Shown piece by piece: positions 1-7,656 of a stretch of DNA of 44,221 nt (its first letter is position 1; each line of letters begins with the position of its first letter). The DNA is from an uncultured Clostridia bacterium (lineage in GTDB: Bacteria; Bacillota; Clostridia; Christensenellales; Aristaeellaceae), in the NCBI GenBank assembly GCA_944364075.1, contig CALVVZ010000006.1:1-44221 (forward strand), read 5' to 3'. The notes under the pieces are model-generated. The model saw only the letters and a list, made by a program, of their open reading frames with translations. It made no database searches and had not been told where the DNA came from. The translations under genes and the position numbers were made by a program.

Positions 1-228
1 GAGGAAACCGTCGATCTGGGCATTGGCGGAGACAAGAGCGGCGCCCAGGGCACCCACGGGGGCGGCGACCTGCGTTTGGTGGAGGATTTCGTTCGCGTAC
101 TCCAGGGAAAAACGCCGTCGGTATCCTGTACCTCCATTGAAGATTCGGTGAACGGTCATCTGGCCGTATTCCGCGCCGAGCAGGCCAGGAAAGCGGGAAC
201 GGTGGTCTCCCTGGACGCGCGCGGGTGA
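1..228 (+). CDS. Gfo/Idh/MocA-family oxidoreductase, C-terminal fragment
   Basis: Frame 1 is open from the window edge to a TGA at 226-228, giving the last 75 residues. The sequence contains THGGGDLRLVEDFV, then S-IEDSVNGHLAVFRAEQAR and a short beta-strand-like tail. This is the usual end of Gfo/Idh/MocA NAD(P)-dependent sugar or inositol oxidoreductases, in which a GGGD segment is followed by a helix and an (A)E-x-(S/A)R helix. The catalytic and NAD-binding parts lie outside the window, so the substrate cannot be told. It is the gene immediately upstream of the ribosomal operon, a place normally held by rpmJ/infA in Clostridia. The family call is fairly safe; the substrate is unknown. Confidence 0.75.
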   Translation, partial: EETVDLGIGGDKSGAQGTHGGGDLRLVEDFVRVLQGKTPSVSCTSIEDSVNGHLAVFRAEQARKAGTVVSLDARG

Positions 229-308
229 CATTGCCCCGCCCGGACGGAAAAACCTTTGAAAAATCTCCCCGAAAGACCGAAAAAAGTTGCAAAAGGGGCA
301 AAAAAATA

Positions 309-337
309 TTTACAATTTCTAGCTTCCGTGCTAGAAT
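309..337 (+). promoter_or_regulatory. Sigma-A-type promoter of the alpha (rpsM) operon
   Basis: A TTTACA box at 309-314, a 17-bp spacer and TAGAAT at 332-337 give a near-consensus vegetative promoter. An A-rich stretch lies just upstream (about 285-308), as is common for strong promoters. Transcription would start near 344, leaving about 275 nt of untranslated leader before rpsM. Confidence 0.75.
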
Positions 338-619
338 GTAATGGTTGCCGAGTAGGTTCGACTGGTGGGCGGCTGCATGTCCTTCCTCAAGGATGTGTTC
401 CATCAGTCGGCCATAAGTCTTCTCAATTTTTGGCAGGCATTGCGCTCAGCGCCTTCCGGCGATGCGTGGTGCCGTCCCGCCTGCATTCACCTCGCGGGAC
501 ACGAAGCTGCGGATCAACCGCCTTTTTCGTCCGGTAGGGTTGCCTGGCGAGGGGCGAAGGCATTCGCTTCTTTCTTCGCGGCATGGGCCGCAAGCACAAT
601 TTGGAGGTGTATTACACAC
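338..619 (+). promoter_or_regulatory. Long structured 5' leader of rpsM, candidate r-protein autoregulatory element
   Basis: This stretch between promoter and rpsM has no gene with a ribosome site; one frame is open but looks noncoding. It is rich in pairing. CGACTGGTGG (359-368) pairs with CCATCAGTCG (400-409) and encloses a TCCTT/AAGGA hairpin. GTCCCGC (474-480) pairs with GCGGGAC (494-500). GCGG (509-512) pairs with CCGC (518-521), followed by CTTTTT, which resembles a weak attenuator. GCGAAG/CTTCGC and GCGG/CCGC pairs follow near 553-595. In E. coli a leader before rpsM is bound by S4 and controls this same gene set; a similar role here is inference. Confidence 0.5.
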
Positions 620-997
620 ATGGCACGCATTGCGGGCGTCGACCTGCCCAGAGAAAAGCGCGTGGAAGTCGGCTTGACCTATATCTATGGTATCGGCCTG
701 ACGACCTCTCAGAAGATGATTGCGGAGATTGGCATCAATCCCGACACCCGGATCAAGGATCTCTCCGAGACTGAAATCAGCAAGCTGCGTGACTACATCG
801 AGCATCACCTGAAGGTGGAAGGCGATCTGCGCCGGGAAGTTTCCCTGAACGTGAAGCGGCTGATGGAAATTGGCTGCTACCGTGGCGTACGTCACCGCCG
901 GGGACTGCCGGTGCGCGGTCAGAACACCAAGCAGAATGCCCGTACCCGCAAGGGTCCGAAGAAGACCATTGCCGGCAAGAAGAAGGCCACCAAGTAA
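620..997 (+). CDS. rpsM: Small ribosomal subunit protein uS13
   Basis: A 125-residue S13 of normal bacterial length. It begins [21 protein letters not shown], carries the helix-hairpin region [13 protein letters not shown], and ends in the basic tail [21 protein letters not shown] that contacts 16S rRNA in the head of the 30S subunit and reaches the tRNA sites. The reading frame stays open upstream to 365, but the S13 family start and a GGAGG about 12 nt before this ATG fix the start. It is the first gene of a five-gene alpha operon. Its usual upstream partners infA and rpmJ are absent. Confidence 0.97.
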   Translation: MARIAGVDLPREKRVEVGLTYIYGIGLTTSQKMIAEIGINPDTRIKDLSETEISKLRDYIEHHLKVEGDLRREVSLNVKRLMEIGCYRGVRHRRGLPVRGQNTKQNARTRKGPKKTIAGKKKATK

Positions 998-1046
998 TTT
1001 CGGCCTGACGCAATGACAAGCCCCAAGAGGGCACGGAGGGATAAAA

Positions 1047-1451
1047 ATGGCACCCACCAAGCAAAAGCTCAAGAAGGTAACGCGCAAGCGCCGTGAGAAG
1101 AAGCTCGTGGAGCGCGGCGCCGCACATATCCGTTCTTCTTTCAATAACACCATCGTGACCATCACCGACACCAATGGCAACGCCCTGTCCTGGGCTTCCT
1201 CCGGCGGGTTGGGATTCCGCGGCAGCAAGAAGTCCACGCCCTTTGCGGCGCAGATGGCTGCCGAGACCGCTGCCAAGGCGGCCATGGAATTCGGCCTGAA
1301 GACCGTGGAAGTGTATGTGAAGGGACCCGGCTCCGGACGTGAAGCCGCGATCCGCTCCCTGCAGGCCGCGGGTCTGGAAGTGAACATGATCAAGGACGTG
1401 ACGCCCATTCCTCACAATGGCTGCCGTCCGCCCAAGCGCCGCCGCGTGTAA
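1047..1451 (+). CDS. rpsK: Small ribosomal subunit protein uS11
   Basis: A 134-residue S11 that binds the 16S rRNA platform and takes part in mRNA exit and Shine-Dalgarno pairing. Recognisable blocks are [58 protein letters not shown] and the end [17 protein letters not shown], all near invariant in the family. The N-terminus has a Lys/Arg-rich extension before the conserved [10 protein letters not shown] block. GGAGG lies 7 nt before the ATG. It is 49 bp after rpsM and 24 bp before rpsD, in one transcript. Confidence 0.97.
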   Translation: MAPTKQKLKKVTRKRREKKLVERGAAHIRSSFNNTIVTITDTNGNALSWASSGGLGFRGSKKSTPFAAQMAAETAAKAAMEFGLKTVEVYVKGPGSGREAAIRSLQAAGLEVNMIKDVTPIPHNGCRPPKRRRV

Positions 1452-1475
1452 GGTATTGAAGGAGGACAACATACA

Positions 1476-2072
1476 ATGGCTGTCAATAAGCAACCGATCG
1501 CCCGCAAGTGCCGGAGCTTCGATATTTCCCCGGCAGTGATGGGCTACAGCAACAAGAAGTCTACCCGTAATCCCGGCGGCACCCGCCGTAAGAAGGTTTC
1601 CGAATACGGGGCACAGCTGAAGGAAAAGCAGAAGGTCAAGTTTGTTTACGGCATTCTGGAAAAGCAGTTCCACCGTTACTACCTGAAGGCCGCCAACATG
1701 AAGGGCATCACCGGCGACAACATGCTCCAGCTGCTGGAGCTGCGCCTGGACAACGTGGTGTACCGTCTGGGCCTGGCCAAGACCCGCCGCATGGCCCGTC
1801 AGGTGGTCGGACACGGCCACATTCGCGTTAACGGCAAGAAGGTGGACATCCCCTCCTATTCCGTGAAGGTGGGCGACGTGATTACTCTGCGCCCCACTTC
1901 CGCTGAGAAGGAAATGTTCAAGGCCCTGCGGGAAGGCACCTCCGTGCTGACCCCCAAGTGGCTGACCTTTGATGCGCCGAACCTGACCGGTACCGTGAAC
2001 GCGCTGCCTGCCCGCGAGGATATCGACCTGCAGCTGCAGGAGAACATGATCGTCGAGTTCTACTCCCGGTAA
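1476..2072 (+). CDS. rpsD: Small ribosomal subunit protein uS4
   Basis: A 198-residue S4, a primary 16S rRNA-binding protein that nucleates 30S assembly. The S4 RNA-binding domain is clear around LRLDNVVYRLGLAKTRRMARQ and GHIRVNGKKVDIPSY. The N-terminus has only one Cys, so this is the zinc-free form. AAGGAGG precedes the ATG. In many bacteria S4 is the autoregulator of its own transcript. In Firmicutes rpsD is often a separate gene with its own leader, whereas here it lies inside the rpsM operon, which has a structured leader. Confidence 0.97.
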   Translation: MAVNKQPIARKCRSFDISPAVMGYSNKKSTRNPGGTRRKKVSEYGAQLKEKQKVKFVYGILEKQFHRYYLKAANMKGITGDNMLQLLELRLDNVVYRLGLAKTRRMARQVVGHGHIRVNGKKVDIPSYSVKVGDVITLRPTSAEKEMFKALREGTSVLTPKWLTFDAPNLTGTVNALPAREDIDLQLQENMIVEFYSR

Positions 2073-2082
2073 TGATGGGTGC

Positions 2083-2114
2083 CCTGGGAGCAGCCATTCT
2101 ATGGCTGCTTTCCC
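2083..2114 (+). promoter_or_regulatory. Intercistronic hairpin between rpsD and rpoA
   Basis: AGCAGCCA (2089-2096) and TGGCTGCT (2102-2109) form a perfect 8-bp stem with a 5-nt loop, extendable outward by CCTGGG/TCCCGG-type pairs. No T-run follows, so it looks like an RNA processing or stability element, or a site that sets the ratio of ribosomal protein to RNA polymerase subunit, not a terminator. Confidence 0.5.
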
Positions 2115-2161
2115 GGAGGCGCTACCCTTCAGGCGTGAACCATTAGAGGAGGGTAAACGAA

Positions 2162-3109
2162 ATGATCGTCGAAATCGAAAAGGCACGCATCGAGTGTGTG
2201 GAAGTTGGCCAGAACAACTGCTACGGCAAGTTTGTTGTGGAACCCTTGGAGCGCGGCTTCGGCCACACCCTGGGAAACTCCCTGCGCCGGGTGCTGCTGT
2301 CCTCCCTCCCTGGCGTGGCGGTCTCTTCTGTGCACATCGAGGGTGTGCAGCATGAGTTCTCTACTGTACCGGGCGTGAAAGAGGACGTCACCGAACTGAT
2401 TCTCAACCTCAAGTGCCTGGCGGTAAAGATGTACTGCGACACCCCCAAGCAGGTTACCATCGACGCGCAGGGTCCCTGCGAGGTAACCGCCGCGGACATC
2501 CATGTGGATGACGAGGTGGAGATTATCAACCCCGAACTGCATATCGCCACCCTGAACGAGGACGCGCATCTGCAGATGCAGCTGATCCTGGAAAAGGGCC
2601 GCGGATATGTAAGCGCGGACAAGAATAAAAATCCCAACATGCCCATCGGCGTGATTCCCATGGACAGCATCTTCACCCCCATTCGGAAGGTGAACTACAC
2701 CGTGGAGGACACCCGCGTAGGGCAGATCACCGACTATGACAAACTGACGCTGGAGATCTGGACCAACGGTACCCTGATGCCCGACGAAGCCATCAGCGGT
2801 GCGGCGAAGATTCTCAGCGAGCATCTGTCCCTGTTTGTGAGCCTGACCGATCAGGTGATGCCCGTGAGCATGGTACAGCCCGAGGACGACAAGAAGGAAA
2901 AAGTCCTGGAGATGACCATCGAAGAGCTGGATCTGTCGGTGCGCGCGTACAACTGCCTGAAGCGGGCCGGCATCAACAGCGTGGCCGAGCTGGTGCAGCG
3001 CAACCAGGAAGACATGATGAAGGTTCGCAACCTGGGCCGCAAGAGCCTGGAAGAGGTCGAGCAGAAGCTGGAAGCGCTGGGTCTCGGCCTGCGTCCCAAC
3101 GAAGAATAA
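2162..3109 (+). CDS. rpoA: RNA polymerase alpha subunit
   Basis: A 315-residue RpoA, the standard length. The N-terminal dimerisation domain (about 1-230) has [28 protein letters not shown] and the insert domain with [16 protein letters not shown]. The C-terminal domain (about 245-310) has the helix-hairpin-helix block [19 protein letters not shown] followed by [21 protein letters not shown], which binds UP elements and activators. GGAGG precedes the ATG by 9 nt. It assembles the beta and beta' subunits in the cytoplasm. Confidence 0.98.
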   Translation: MIVEIEKARIECVEVGQNNCYGKFVVEPLERGFGHTLGNSLRRVLLSSLPGVAVSSVHIEGVQHEFSTVPGVKEDVTELILNLKCLAVKMYCDTPKQVTIDAQGPCEVTAADIHVDDEVEIINPELHIATLNEDAHLQMQLILEKGRGYVSADKNKNPNMPIGVIPMDSIFTPIRKVNYTVEDTRVGQITDYDKLTLEIWTNGTLMPDEAISGAAKILSEHLSLFVSLTDQVMPVSMVQPEDDKKEKVLEMTIEELDLSVRAYNCLKRAGINSVAELVQRNQEDMMKVRNLGRKSLEEVEQKLEALGLGLRPNEE

Positions 3110-3169
3110 GACGGAGCGGAAGCGGGGCCGGGTATTCCCCTCCCCCGACCGTAAAGGAGGAACATCCCC

Positions 3170-3682
3170 ATGGCACATCAACGCAAGCTGGGTCGCACGG
3201 CCGATCAGCGCAAGGCGCTGCTGCGTAATCAGGTGACCAATCTCATCTGGTATGGCCGCATTGAGACCACCGAGGCGAAAGCCAAGGAAGTGCGCCGCAT
3301 TGCTGATCGCATGATTACTCTGGCGATCAAGGAATGTGACAACAACGTGCAGACCACCAAAGAAACCCACAACGACAAGGGCCAGCTGATGACCCTCGAA
3401 GTGGTGAACGACGCTCCCTCCAAGCTGCATGCCCGCCGTCTGATGATGGCGTACCTGTACGACCTGAAGGAGCAGAAGAAGCCCGACGAGAACAAGAAGG
3501 ATTACAAGGAGCGCACCAAGGACAACAAGCATCCTGTGGTGGAAAAGCTCTTCCGTGAGATCGGCCCCAAATACAAGGCCCGCAACGCGGAAAAGAACTG
3601 CTCCGGCGGTTATACCCGCATCTACAAGCTGGGACCCCGTCGCGGCGATGCTGCGGAAATGGTGATCCTGGAGCTGGTGTAA
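3170..3682 (+). CDS. rplQ: Large ribosomal subunit protein bL17 with internal insertions
   Basis: L17, a 50S protein near the tunnel exit. The conserved ends are [18 protein letters not shown] at the start and [25 protein letters not shown] at the finish. At 170 residues it is longer than the usual 113-127. The extra length sits in two places: about residues 55-85, between MITLAIKE and KLHARR, and a Lys/Glu-rich stretch at about 100-120. Such longer L17 forms occur in some Clostridia lineages, so this is probably a clade trait. AAAGGAGG precedes the start. It is the last gene of the operon. Confidence 0.95.
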   Translation: MAHQRKLGRTADQRKALLRNQVTNLIWYGRIETTEAKAKEVRRIADRMITLAIKECDNNVQTTKETHNDKGQLMTLEVVNDAPSKLHARRLMMAYLYDLKEQKKPDENKKDYKERTKDNKHPVVEKLFREIGPKYKARNAEKNCSGGYTRIYKLGPRRGDAAEMVILELV

Positions 3683-3703
3683 TCCGGCAAGCTGGATTTT
3701 CAC

Positions 3704-3739
3704 AAAAAAGGAAGGCAACCTATGGTGCCTTCCTTTTTT
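3704..3739 (+). terminator. Rho-independent terminator of the alpha operon
   Basis: AAAAAAGGAAGGCA (3704-3717) pairs with TGCCTTCCTTTTTT (3726-3739) around an 8-nt loop. The U-run is within the stem's 3' arm, so the hairpin could act in both directions. It follows rplQ by about 20 nt. Confidence 0.9.
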
Positions 3740-4063
3740 ATGTTCCCTTTCGTTATACGTTCGCGGCAGGATGCGCCTGCCGCGAGCGCAGTTTATTGAC
3801 TGCGTATGTGGCCTCTTTATTTTTGCAAGTTGCACATTGCGTTCCTGAAGCACAGAGGATTTCGCGCCTCCGGGCGCGACTAAAGGGTTTTCCGATCGCC
3901 CTTTGGAAGCCTTCGGCCCCATTCGCTATGAAATTCCTACAGTTTCTGGAGGCTGGAGTTTCCTTTTTTTGCGGCTATATGAAAAACGTGCCTTTTTCAA
4001 CAATCTAAGCCCGCGGCAGTATGCGCCTGCCCCGGACTTTGCGTCGGCTATGATCCTTTGGTA
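3740..4063. repeat. Noncoding, hairpin-rich spacer with two copies of a palindromic repeat
   Basis: No gene is seen in these 324 bp between convergent operons. Copy 1 is a perfect 10-bp stem with loop ATGCG at 3761-3785 (TCGCGGCAGG / CCTGCCGCGA). Copy 2 at 4011-4036 keeps CGGCAG-N-ATGCGCCTGCC with a weaker outer stem. Between them are CGCGCC/GGCGCG (3863-3878), AAAGGG/CCCTTT (3882-3904) and an 8-bp near-match GGAATTTC-type stem around 3930-3965. The pattern suggests a REP-like repeat pair or a structured RNA; neither strand has a recognisable promoter that settles the matter. Confidence 0.5.
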
Positions 4064-4633
4064 TTACCCTTGTTTCTGGACCAGAAAACACTCCGGCGCG
4101 CCAGGGCCCGCATTCAGGAATCTTTGATGAAGCACATTGAATTCCTGGGGCCGCAGGGCCGCGAAATACAGCGTCAGGCGTTCGCGTTCTTCGTCTCCGG
4201 CGGGATGTCCGGGATAAGCGCACAGGGTCAGCAGCCCGCCAGGACGTAGCAGATAAAGCGCCGTATCTACGGCTTGCCGCGTCGTTTCCCATCGGGTGGT
4301 TATGGCCTTATTGCCGCCGGGAAGCCAGCCAAGGTTGAACATCACTGCGTCCAGGGGTTCCTGCACGACTTGTCCCATATGCTCATGACCCAAGCAATGG
4401 AGCGTACACCGTCCCAATAATCCCTGCCTTTCCAGCAGCTGCCTGGTACGCTCCACCGCGTCTGCCTGCAGGTCAAAGGCAATCACCTGCCCGTTCTCCC
4501 CCACCAGCTCCGCCAGAAAGCAGGTGTCATGACCGTTGCCCATGGTAGCGTCCACCACATGGGCGCCTGGTTCCAGCGCCTGGCGGAGGGCGTCCTGGGC
4601 AAGATAGCGGGCGCTGCGCAACAGAAAACTCAT
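4064..4633 (-). CDS. mnmM: SAM-dependent tRNA methyltransferase, MnmM (YtqB) family
   Basis: A 189-residue Rossmann methyltransferase. Motif I is VVDATMGNGHDTCFLAEL, followed by an acidic strand end (VIAFDLQ) that binds SAM ribose. The family signature FNLGWLPGGNKAITT lies in the middle and GGLLTLCAYPGH follows. This matches the small family long called putative rRNA methylase. Bacillus subtilis YtqB, its type member, has been assigned the last step of mnm5U(34) formation on tRNA wobble uridine (MnmM). It starts 2 bp after rluB ends, so the two RNA-modification genes are co-transcribed. The family is secure; the exact substrate is by homology. Confidence 0.85.
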   Translation of the reverse strand: MSFLLRSARYLAQDALRQALEPGAHVVDATMGNGHDTCFLAELVGENGQVIAFDLQADAVERTRQLLERQGLLGRCTLHCLGHEHMGQVVQEPLDAVMFNLGWLPGGNKAITTRWETTRQAVDTALYLLRPGGLLTLCAYPGHPAGDEERERLTLYFAALRPQEFNVLHQRFLNAGPGAPECFLVQKQG

Positions 4634-4635
4634 GC

Positions 4636-5340
4636 TTACAGCTCCTTCAGCCGTTGTACTTCCTCATCGGTAAGATAACGCCAGCAACCGCGCCGCAGAT
4701 CCCCCAATTGCAGGGGACCGAAGCGCACGCGCTTCAGCGCGACCACCTGATGCCCCACCGCCTCAAACATGCGGCGCACCTGCCGGTTTCGGCCCTCGTG
4801 TATGCTGACCAGCACCGTGGTGGAAAAGGTTTCCTCCTTAATGACCCGCAAGCGCGCCGGAGAGGTCATGCGCCCGTCCAGCATCACGCCGGATTTCAGA
4901 CGGTACAGTTCCTCCGGGGTCAGGTGGTTGCTGACCTTGGTCAGGTAGCTCTTTTCCACCTCATGGCTGGGATGCAGCACGCGCTGAATCACATCGCCAT
5001 CGTTGGTGAGCAGCAGCAGTCCTTCGCTGTCGAAGTCCAGGCGTCCAGCAGGCACCAGCCGCACGGGGTAATCCCGGAACTTGTCCAGCACCGTGGGGCG
5101 CCCTTCAGGGTCCTGTACGGTGGTTACCTCGCCAATGGGCTTATAATACAGCAAATAATGCTTTTCCTCCTCCAGGCGGACAACCTTGCCATCCACGGCG
5201 ACCCGATCGTTTTCCTCCACCTGAACGCCCATCTGCGTAATCTTCTCCCCGTTCACGGTCACATGACCTTCGGCAATCAGCTTCTCCGACGCGCGCCGGG
5301 AAGCGACGCCGCTCTGGGCCAGATACTTTTGCAGACGCAT
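4636..5340 (-). CDS. rluB: 23S rRNA pseudouridine synthase, RsuA/RluB family
   Basis: A 234-residue enzyme. An N-terminal S4 domain (MRLQKYLAQSGVASRRASEK) is followed by the catalytic domain. The catalytic Asp lies in GRLDFDSEGLLLLTNDGD (about residue 102), and the family motif EGRNRQVRRMFEAVGH is near 183-198. RsuA, RluB, RluE and RluF share this layout; in Clostridia the single copy near sporulation genes is usually RluB, which modifies helix 89 of 23S rRNA. In Bacillus the homologue lies downstream of dacB-spmA-spmB. Here a carboxypeptidase is upstream but spmAB are missing. Confidence 0.85.
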   Translation of the reverse strand: MRLQKYLAQSGVASRRASEKLIAEGHVTVNGEKITQMGVQVEENDRVAVDGKVVRLEEEKHYLLYYKPIGEVTTVQDPEGRPTVLDKFRDYPVRLVPAGRLDFDSEGLLLLTNDGDVIQRVLHPSHEVEKSYLTKVSNHLTPEELYRLKSGVMLDGRMTSPARLRVIKEETFSTTVLVSIHEGRNRQVRRMFEAVGHQVVALKRVRFGPLQLGDLRRGCWRYLTDEEVQRLKEL

Positions 5341-5344
5341 GGGT

Positions 5345-5908
5345 TCAACCTCTTTCCGTCATCTTATAGCAAAAAAGCGCACATGCGCGTAACGCCAAGG
5401 GCTTGGAACGTTCCTCCGGCAAACGGCTGTACAGCATGCGATCCACGCCCTCTACCCGAAAGCCGCTGGCCTCCAGGAATTGGCACATCACGGGGTTCTG
5501 ATCGCTTACCGTCACGCGCAAACCAGAAAGGCCCCGCCGGGTTGCAAACCCTTCACAGGATGCCAGCAGCGCCGTGGCAACACCTTGCCTGCGGCAAGAA
5601 GCATCCACGCGCAGATCCAGTATCTCGCCCCAGCCACTTTCCTCCTGATGGATCACCGCCAAGCCGCAAAAGCGCTGATCGAGATAGGCGCCGTATACGG
5701 ATGCGCCCAGGCGTTCAGGCAGCTCCGCCAAAGGCGCGGAAAAAGCCGCGGGAAACGTCCGCCAGGCTGCCTTCTCCAGGGGCACATATCCCAGGGAAAA
5801 ACCGCTACGCTCCATACGAAGCACGGTTTCATCCCCGCAAAGGCAAGCAGCGGAAAGGGGAGGCAGCTTTTCCAGCTCCTCCCGCGTCAGCTTGCGAACC
5901 TTCAGCAC
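5345..5908 (-). CDS. GNAT-family N-acetyltransferase
   Basis: A 187-residue protein with a C-terminal acetyltransferase core: strand AVIHQEESGWGEILDLRVD, the acetyl-CoA loop CRRQGVATALLASCEGFA (about residues 125-142), and LRVTVSDQNPVMCQFLEASGFRVEG, the typical N-x-x-x-x-x-F-x-x-x-G-F segment. The substrate is not identifiable. The start is a GTG with GGAG 6 nt upstream; an ATG two bases earlier is in another frame. It sits 4 bp before rluB, in the place where spmA/spmB would be expected next to a sporulation carboxypeptidase. Confidence 0.75.
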   Translation of the reverse strand: MLKVRKLTREELEKLPPLSAACLCGDETVLRMERSGFSLGYVPLEKAAWRTFPAAFSAPLAELPERLGASVYGAYLDQRFCGLAVIHQEESGWGEILDLRVDASCRRQGVATALLASCEGFATRRGLSGLRVTVSDQNPVMCQFLEASGFRVEGVDRMLYSRLPEERSKPLALRACALFCYKMTERG

Positions 5909-5968
5909 ATACCTCTCCGCCCTTTCGGTTACAGCAGCCGCCTACACAGCCTTCGCCACATCCCTGTA

Positions 5969-5997
5969 AGCATACCAAAAAACGCGGAAAAACACAA
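5969..5997 (-). promoter_or_regulatory. Candidate promoter for the GNAT-rluB-mnmM transcript
   Basis: On the minus strand, TTGTGT (5997-5992), 17 bp, then TATGCT (5974-5969), lies in the 132-bp gap after the carboxypeptidase gene. The match is moderate. It would let the three downstream genes be made independently of the sporulation-linked genes. Confidence 0.4.
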
Positions 5998-6040
5998 GAC
6001 CGCCCTGAAAAGATCAACCCCTGAAAAGTGCTCTTCCGGC

Positions 6041-7225
6041 TCAGAGGGTAAGCCAGAGGGAGAAATAGTGCTGGATTCGGTGGGGAAAGTCATCCCTTGT
6101 TACAGCCTCCCCCGCAACCAGCGGCACCTGCGCCACGGTTTCCCCACGCACCACCATGCGCGCCAGGCCAAGCACTTCTCCCCGATCAATGGGGGCTTCC
6201 AGCTGGTCAGGAAGTTCCAGCTCCAAAGCAGGTAAACTATCCTTGGGCGCTGCGCCCCCCAACTCCCCCTGCGCGACAATGGGAAGCATCGTTTTCCCGC
6301 TGACTTCCACCGTCATCTCCCGTACGATTTCGCCCGCATCCAGCAGCGTAACCCATCCGTAATCCGCAAAGGCCGCATCCAGCAACCGGGTGGATTCATT
6401 AAACCAATCCGCGCAGTTAAGCACCACGCAAATCAGTTCCATACCGTCCCGCTGCGCGCTGGAAACCAAGCACCTGCCCGCCGCTCGGGTATATCCCGTC
6501 TTGATCCCTGTCGCGCCGGTATAGGTGGTCAACAGTTTGTTCTTGTTATTCAGAATACGATCATACTCCCGGCCTTCCCAGGGAATCGTCGCGCGTGTTG
6601 TGGATACAATCTGCCGGAAGGTTTGATTGGTCATGGCTTCTCGGGCGATCAGCGCCAGATCATAAGCGGTGGTGTAGTGCCCATCCTGGGGTAGACCATG
6701 GGGCGTCAGAAATACCGTATGCTCACAGCCCAGCTCCCTGGCCCGTGCGGTCATCCGTTGGCAGAAAGCTTCCACCGAACCATCGATATGCTCCGCAATG
6801 GCAACCGCCGCGTCATTTCCGCTGGCCAGCATCAGGCCGTAAAGCATATCCTCCATGGTCAGCGTTTCCCCTTCGCTGAGATAAATGCTGGTGCCGGGTA
6901 CGCCAAAGGCATTGCGTCCCGCCGTAACCAATTCCGTAAGGTCGCACTCCTCCAACGCCAGCAGCGCGGTCATGATCTTGGTGGTGGATGCCATGGGACG
7001 TTCCACCTCGGCCTGATGCGCCAGCAGTACCGTGCCATGCTGCGCTTCTATAACAATCGCGGAAGCAGCGGAGCTTGCCACCTCCTCCGCCTGCGCCTTT
7101 CCCGGATGCCACAGCACCAGAAGCAGCGCTGCCAGGAGCATTCCCCATCGCCCTAAGCGGCGGAAAAAAGTATGGGAGGAGCCTTCCTCCTGGAAGCTCT
7201 CCTCCCGCATCCTTTGCTTATGCAT
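6041..7225 (-). CDS. D-alanyl-D-alanine carboxypeptidase, sporulation-type (DacB/DacF-like, peptidase S11)
   Basis: A secreted low-molecular-weight penicillin-binding protein that trims the terminal D-Ala of peptidoglycan stem peptides. A signal or anchor helix (GMLLAALLLVLWHPGKAQA) precedes the three active-site motifs: STTK (about 80-83), SGN (about 135-137) and KTG (about 242-244). The C-terminal beta domain ends in a possible amphipathic segment (HRIQHYFSLWLTL). Two starts compete. An ATG at 7231 overlaps the ytfJ stop as ATGA, but its spacing to GGGGAGG is only 1-2 nt. The ATG at 7225 has 7 nt and is preferred. The order DUF2953-ytfJ-carboxypeptidase is common in spore formers and points to spore cortex work. 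Confidence 0.88.
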   Translation of the reverse strand: MHKQRMREESFQEEGSSHTFFRRLGRWGMLLAALLLVLWHPGKAQAEEVASSAASAIVIEAQHGTVLLAHQAEVERPMASTTKIMTALLALEECDLTELVTAGRNAFGVPGTSIYLSEGETLTMEDMLYGLMLASGNDAAVAIAEHIDGSVEAFCQRMTARARELGCEHTVFLTPHGLPQDGHYTTAYDLALIAREAMTNQTFRQIVSTTRATIPWEGREYDRILNNKNKLLTTYTGATGIKTGYTRAAGRCLVSSAQRDGMELICVVLNCADWFNESTRLLDAAFADYGWVTLLDAGEIVREMTVEVSGKTMLPIVAQGELGGAAPKDSLPALELELPDQLEAPIDRGEVLGLARMVVRGETVAQVPLVAGEAVTRDDFPHRIQHYFSLWLTL

Positions 7226-7227
7226 GC

Positions 7228-7656
7228 TCATCCCTCCCCATAGGTGGGCGCGCCGTGCGGCCTGCGCCCCTCCTTGGAGAAGATATGTTTCATATCCTCC
7301 ACCACGCCGGGCAACAGCTCCACCATGCGATCCGCCACGGTTAGCGGCTGCGCAGGCAGCATGCGCACTTCTTCCCCGGAGACCACCAGAAATCCTACCG
7401 GCTGCACGGAAACCCCCGCGCCGCTTCCCCCCGCAAAGGGGAATGCGGAGCTTTCCAGCGGCGGGTGCAGCTTGGCCTTCTCCTCGCAGGGAAGGTCCCC
7501 TCCGCCGGTCACATAGCCAAAGCTGACCTTACTCACCGGAATGATCGTCGCGCCGCTGGCCGCCACCACCGGGTCCCCCACCACGGTGTTCACATCCACC
7601 ATATCCTTGATGCTGGCCATGGTGCCTTGCATCATCTCTCCAATGGGATGCTCCAT
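7228..7656 (-). CDS. ytfJ: Sporulation protein YtfJ (GerW family)
   Basis: A 142-residue protein starting MEHPIGEMMQGTMASIKDMVDVNTVVGDPV, the family N-terminus. It is followed by IIPVSKVSFGYVTGGGD, a Gly-rich loop GGSGAGVSVQPVGFLVV and the C-terminal helix LLPGVVEDMKHIF. YtfJ/GerW proteins are made in the forespore and are linked to germination. The frame is open further upstream (to 7836), but family length, the overlap with the preceding gene (TAATG) and a GGAGG before this ATG set the start at 7656. Its stop overlaps the next ATG. The cluster is consistent with expression during sporulation. Confidence 0.88.
   Translation of the reverse strand: MEHPIGEMMQGTMASIKDMVDVNTVVGDPVVAASGATIIPVSKVSFGYVTGGGDLPCEEKAKLHPPLESSAFPFAGGSGAGVSVQPVGFLVVSGEEVRMLPAQPLTVADRMVELLPGVVEDMKHIFSKEGRRPHGAPTYGEG

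Noticed and set aside
365-619. Possible N-terminal extension of rpsM (frame open from 365)
   Set aside because: S13 begins at [10 protein letters not shown] in all bacteria, and the extension has no ribosome site and lies in the structured leader.
777-3922. Long minus-strand open frames across the ribosomal operon
   Set aside because: They mirror rpsM-rplQ, which are certain. No ribosome sites or recognisable domains are present.
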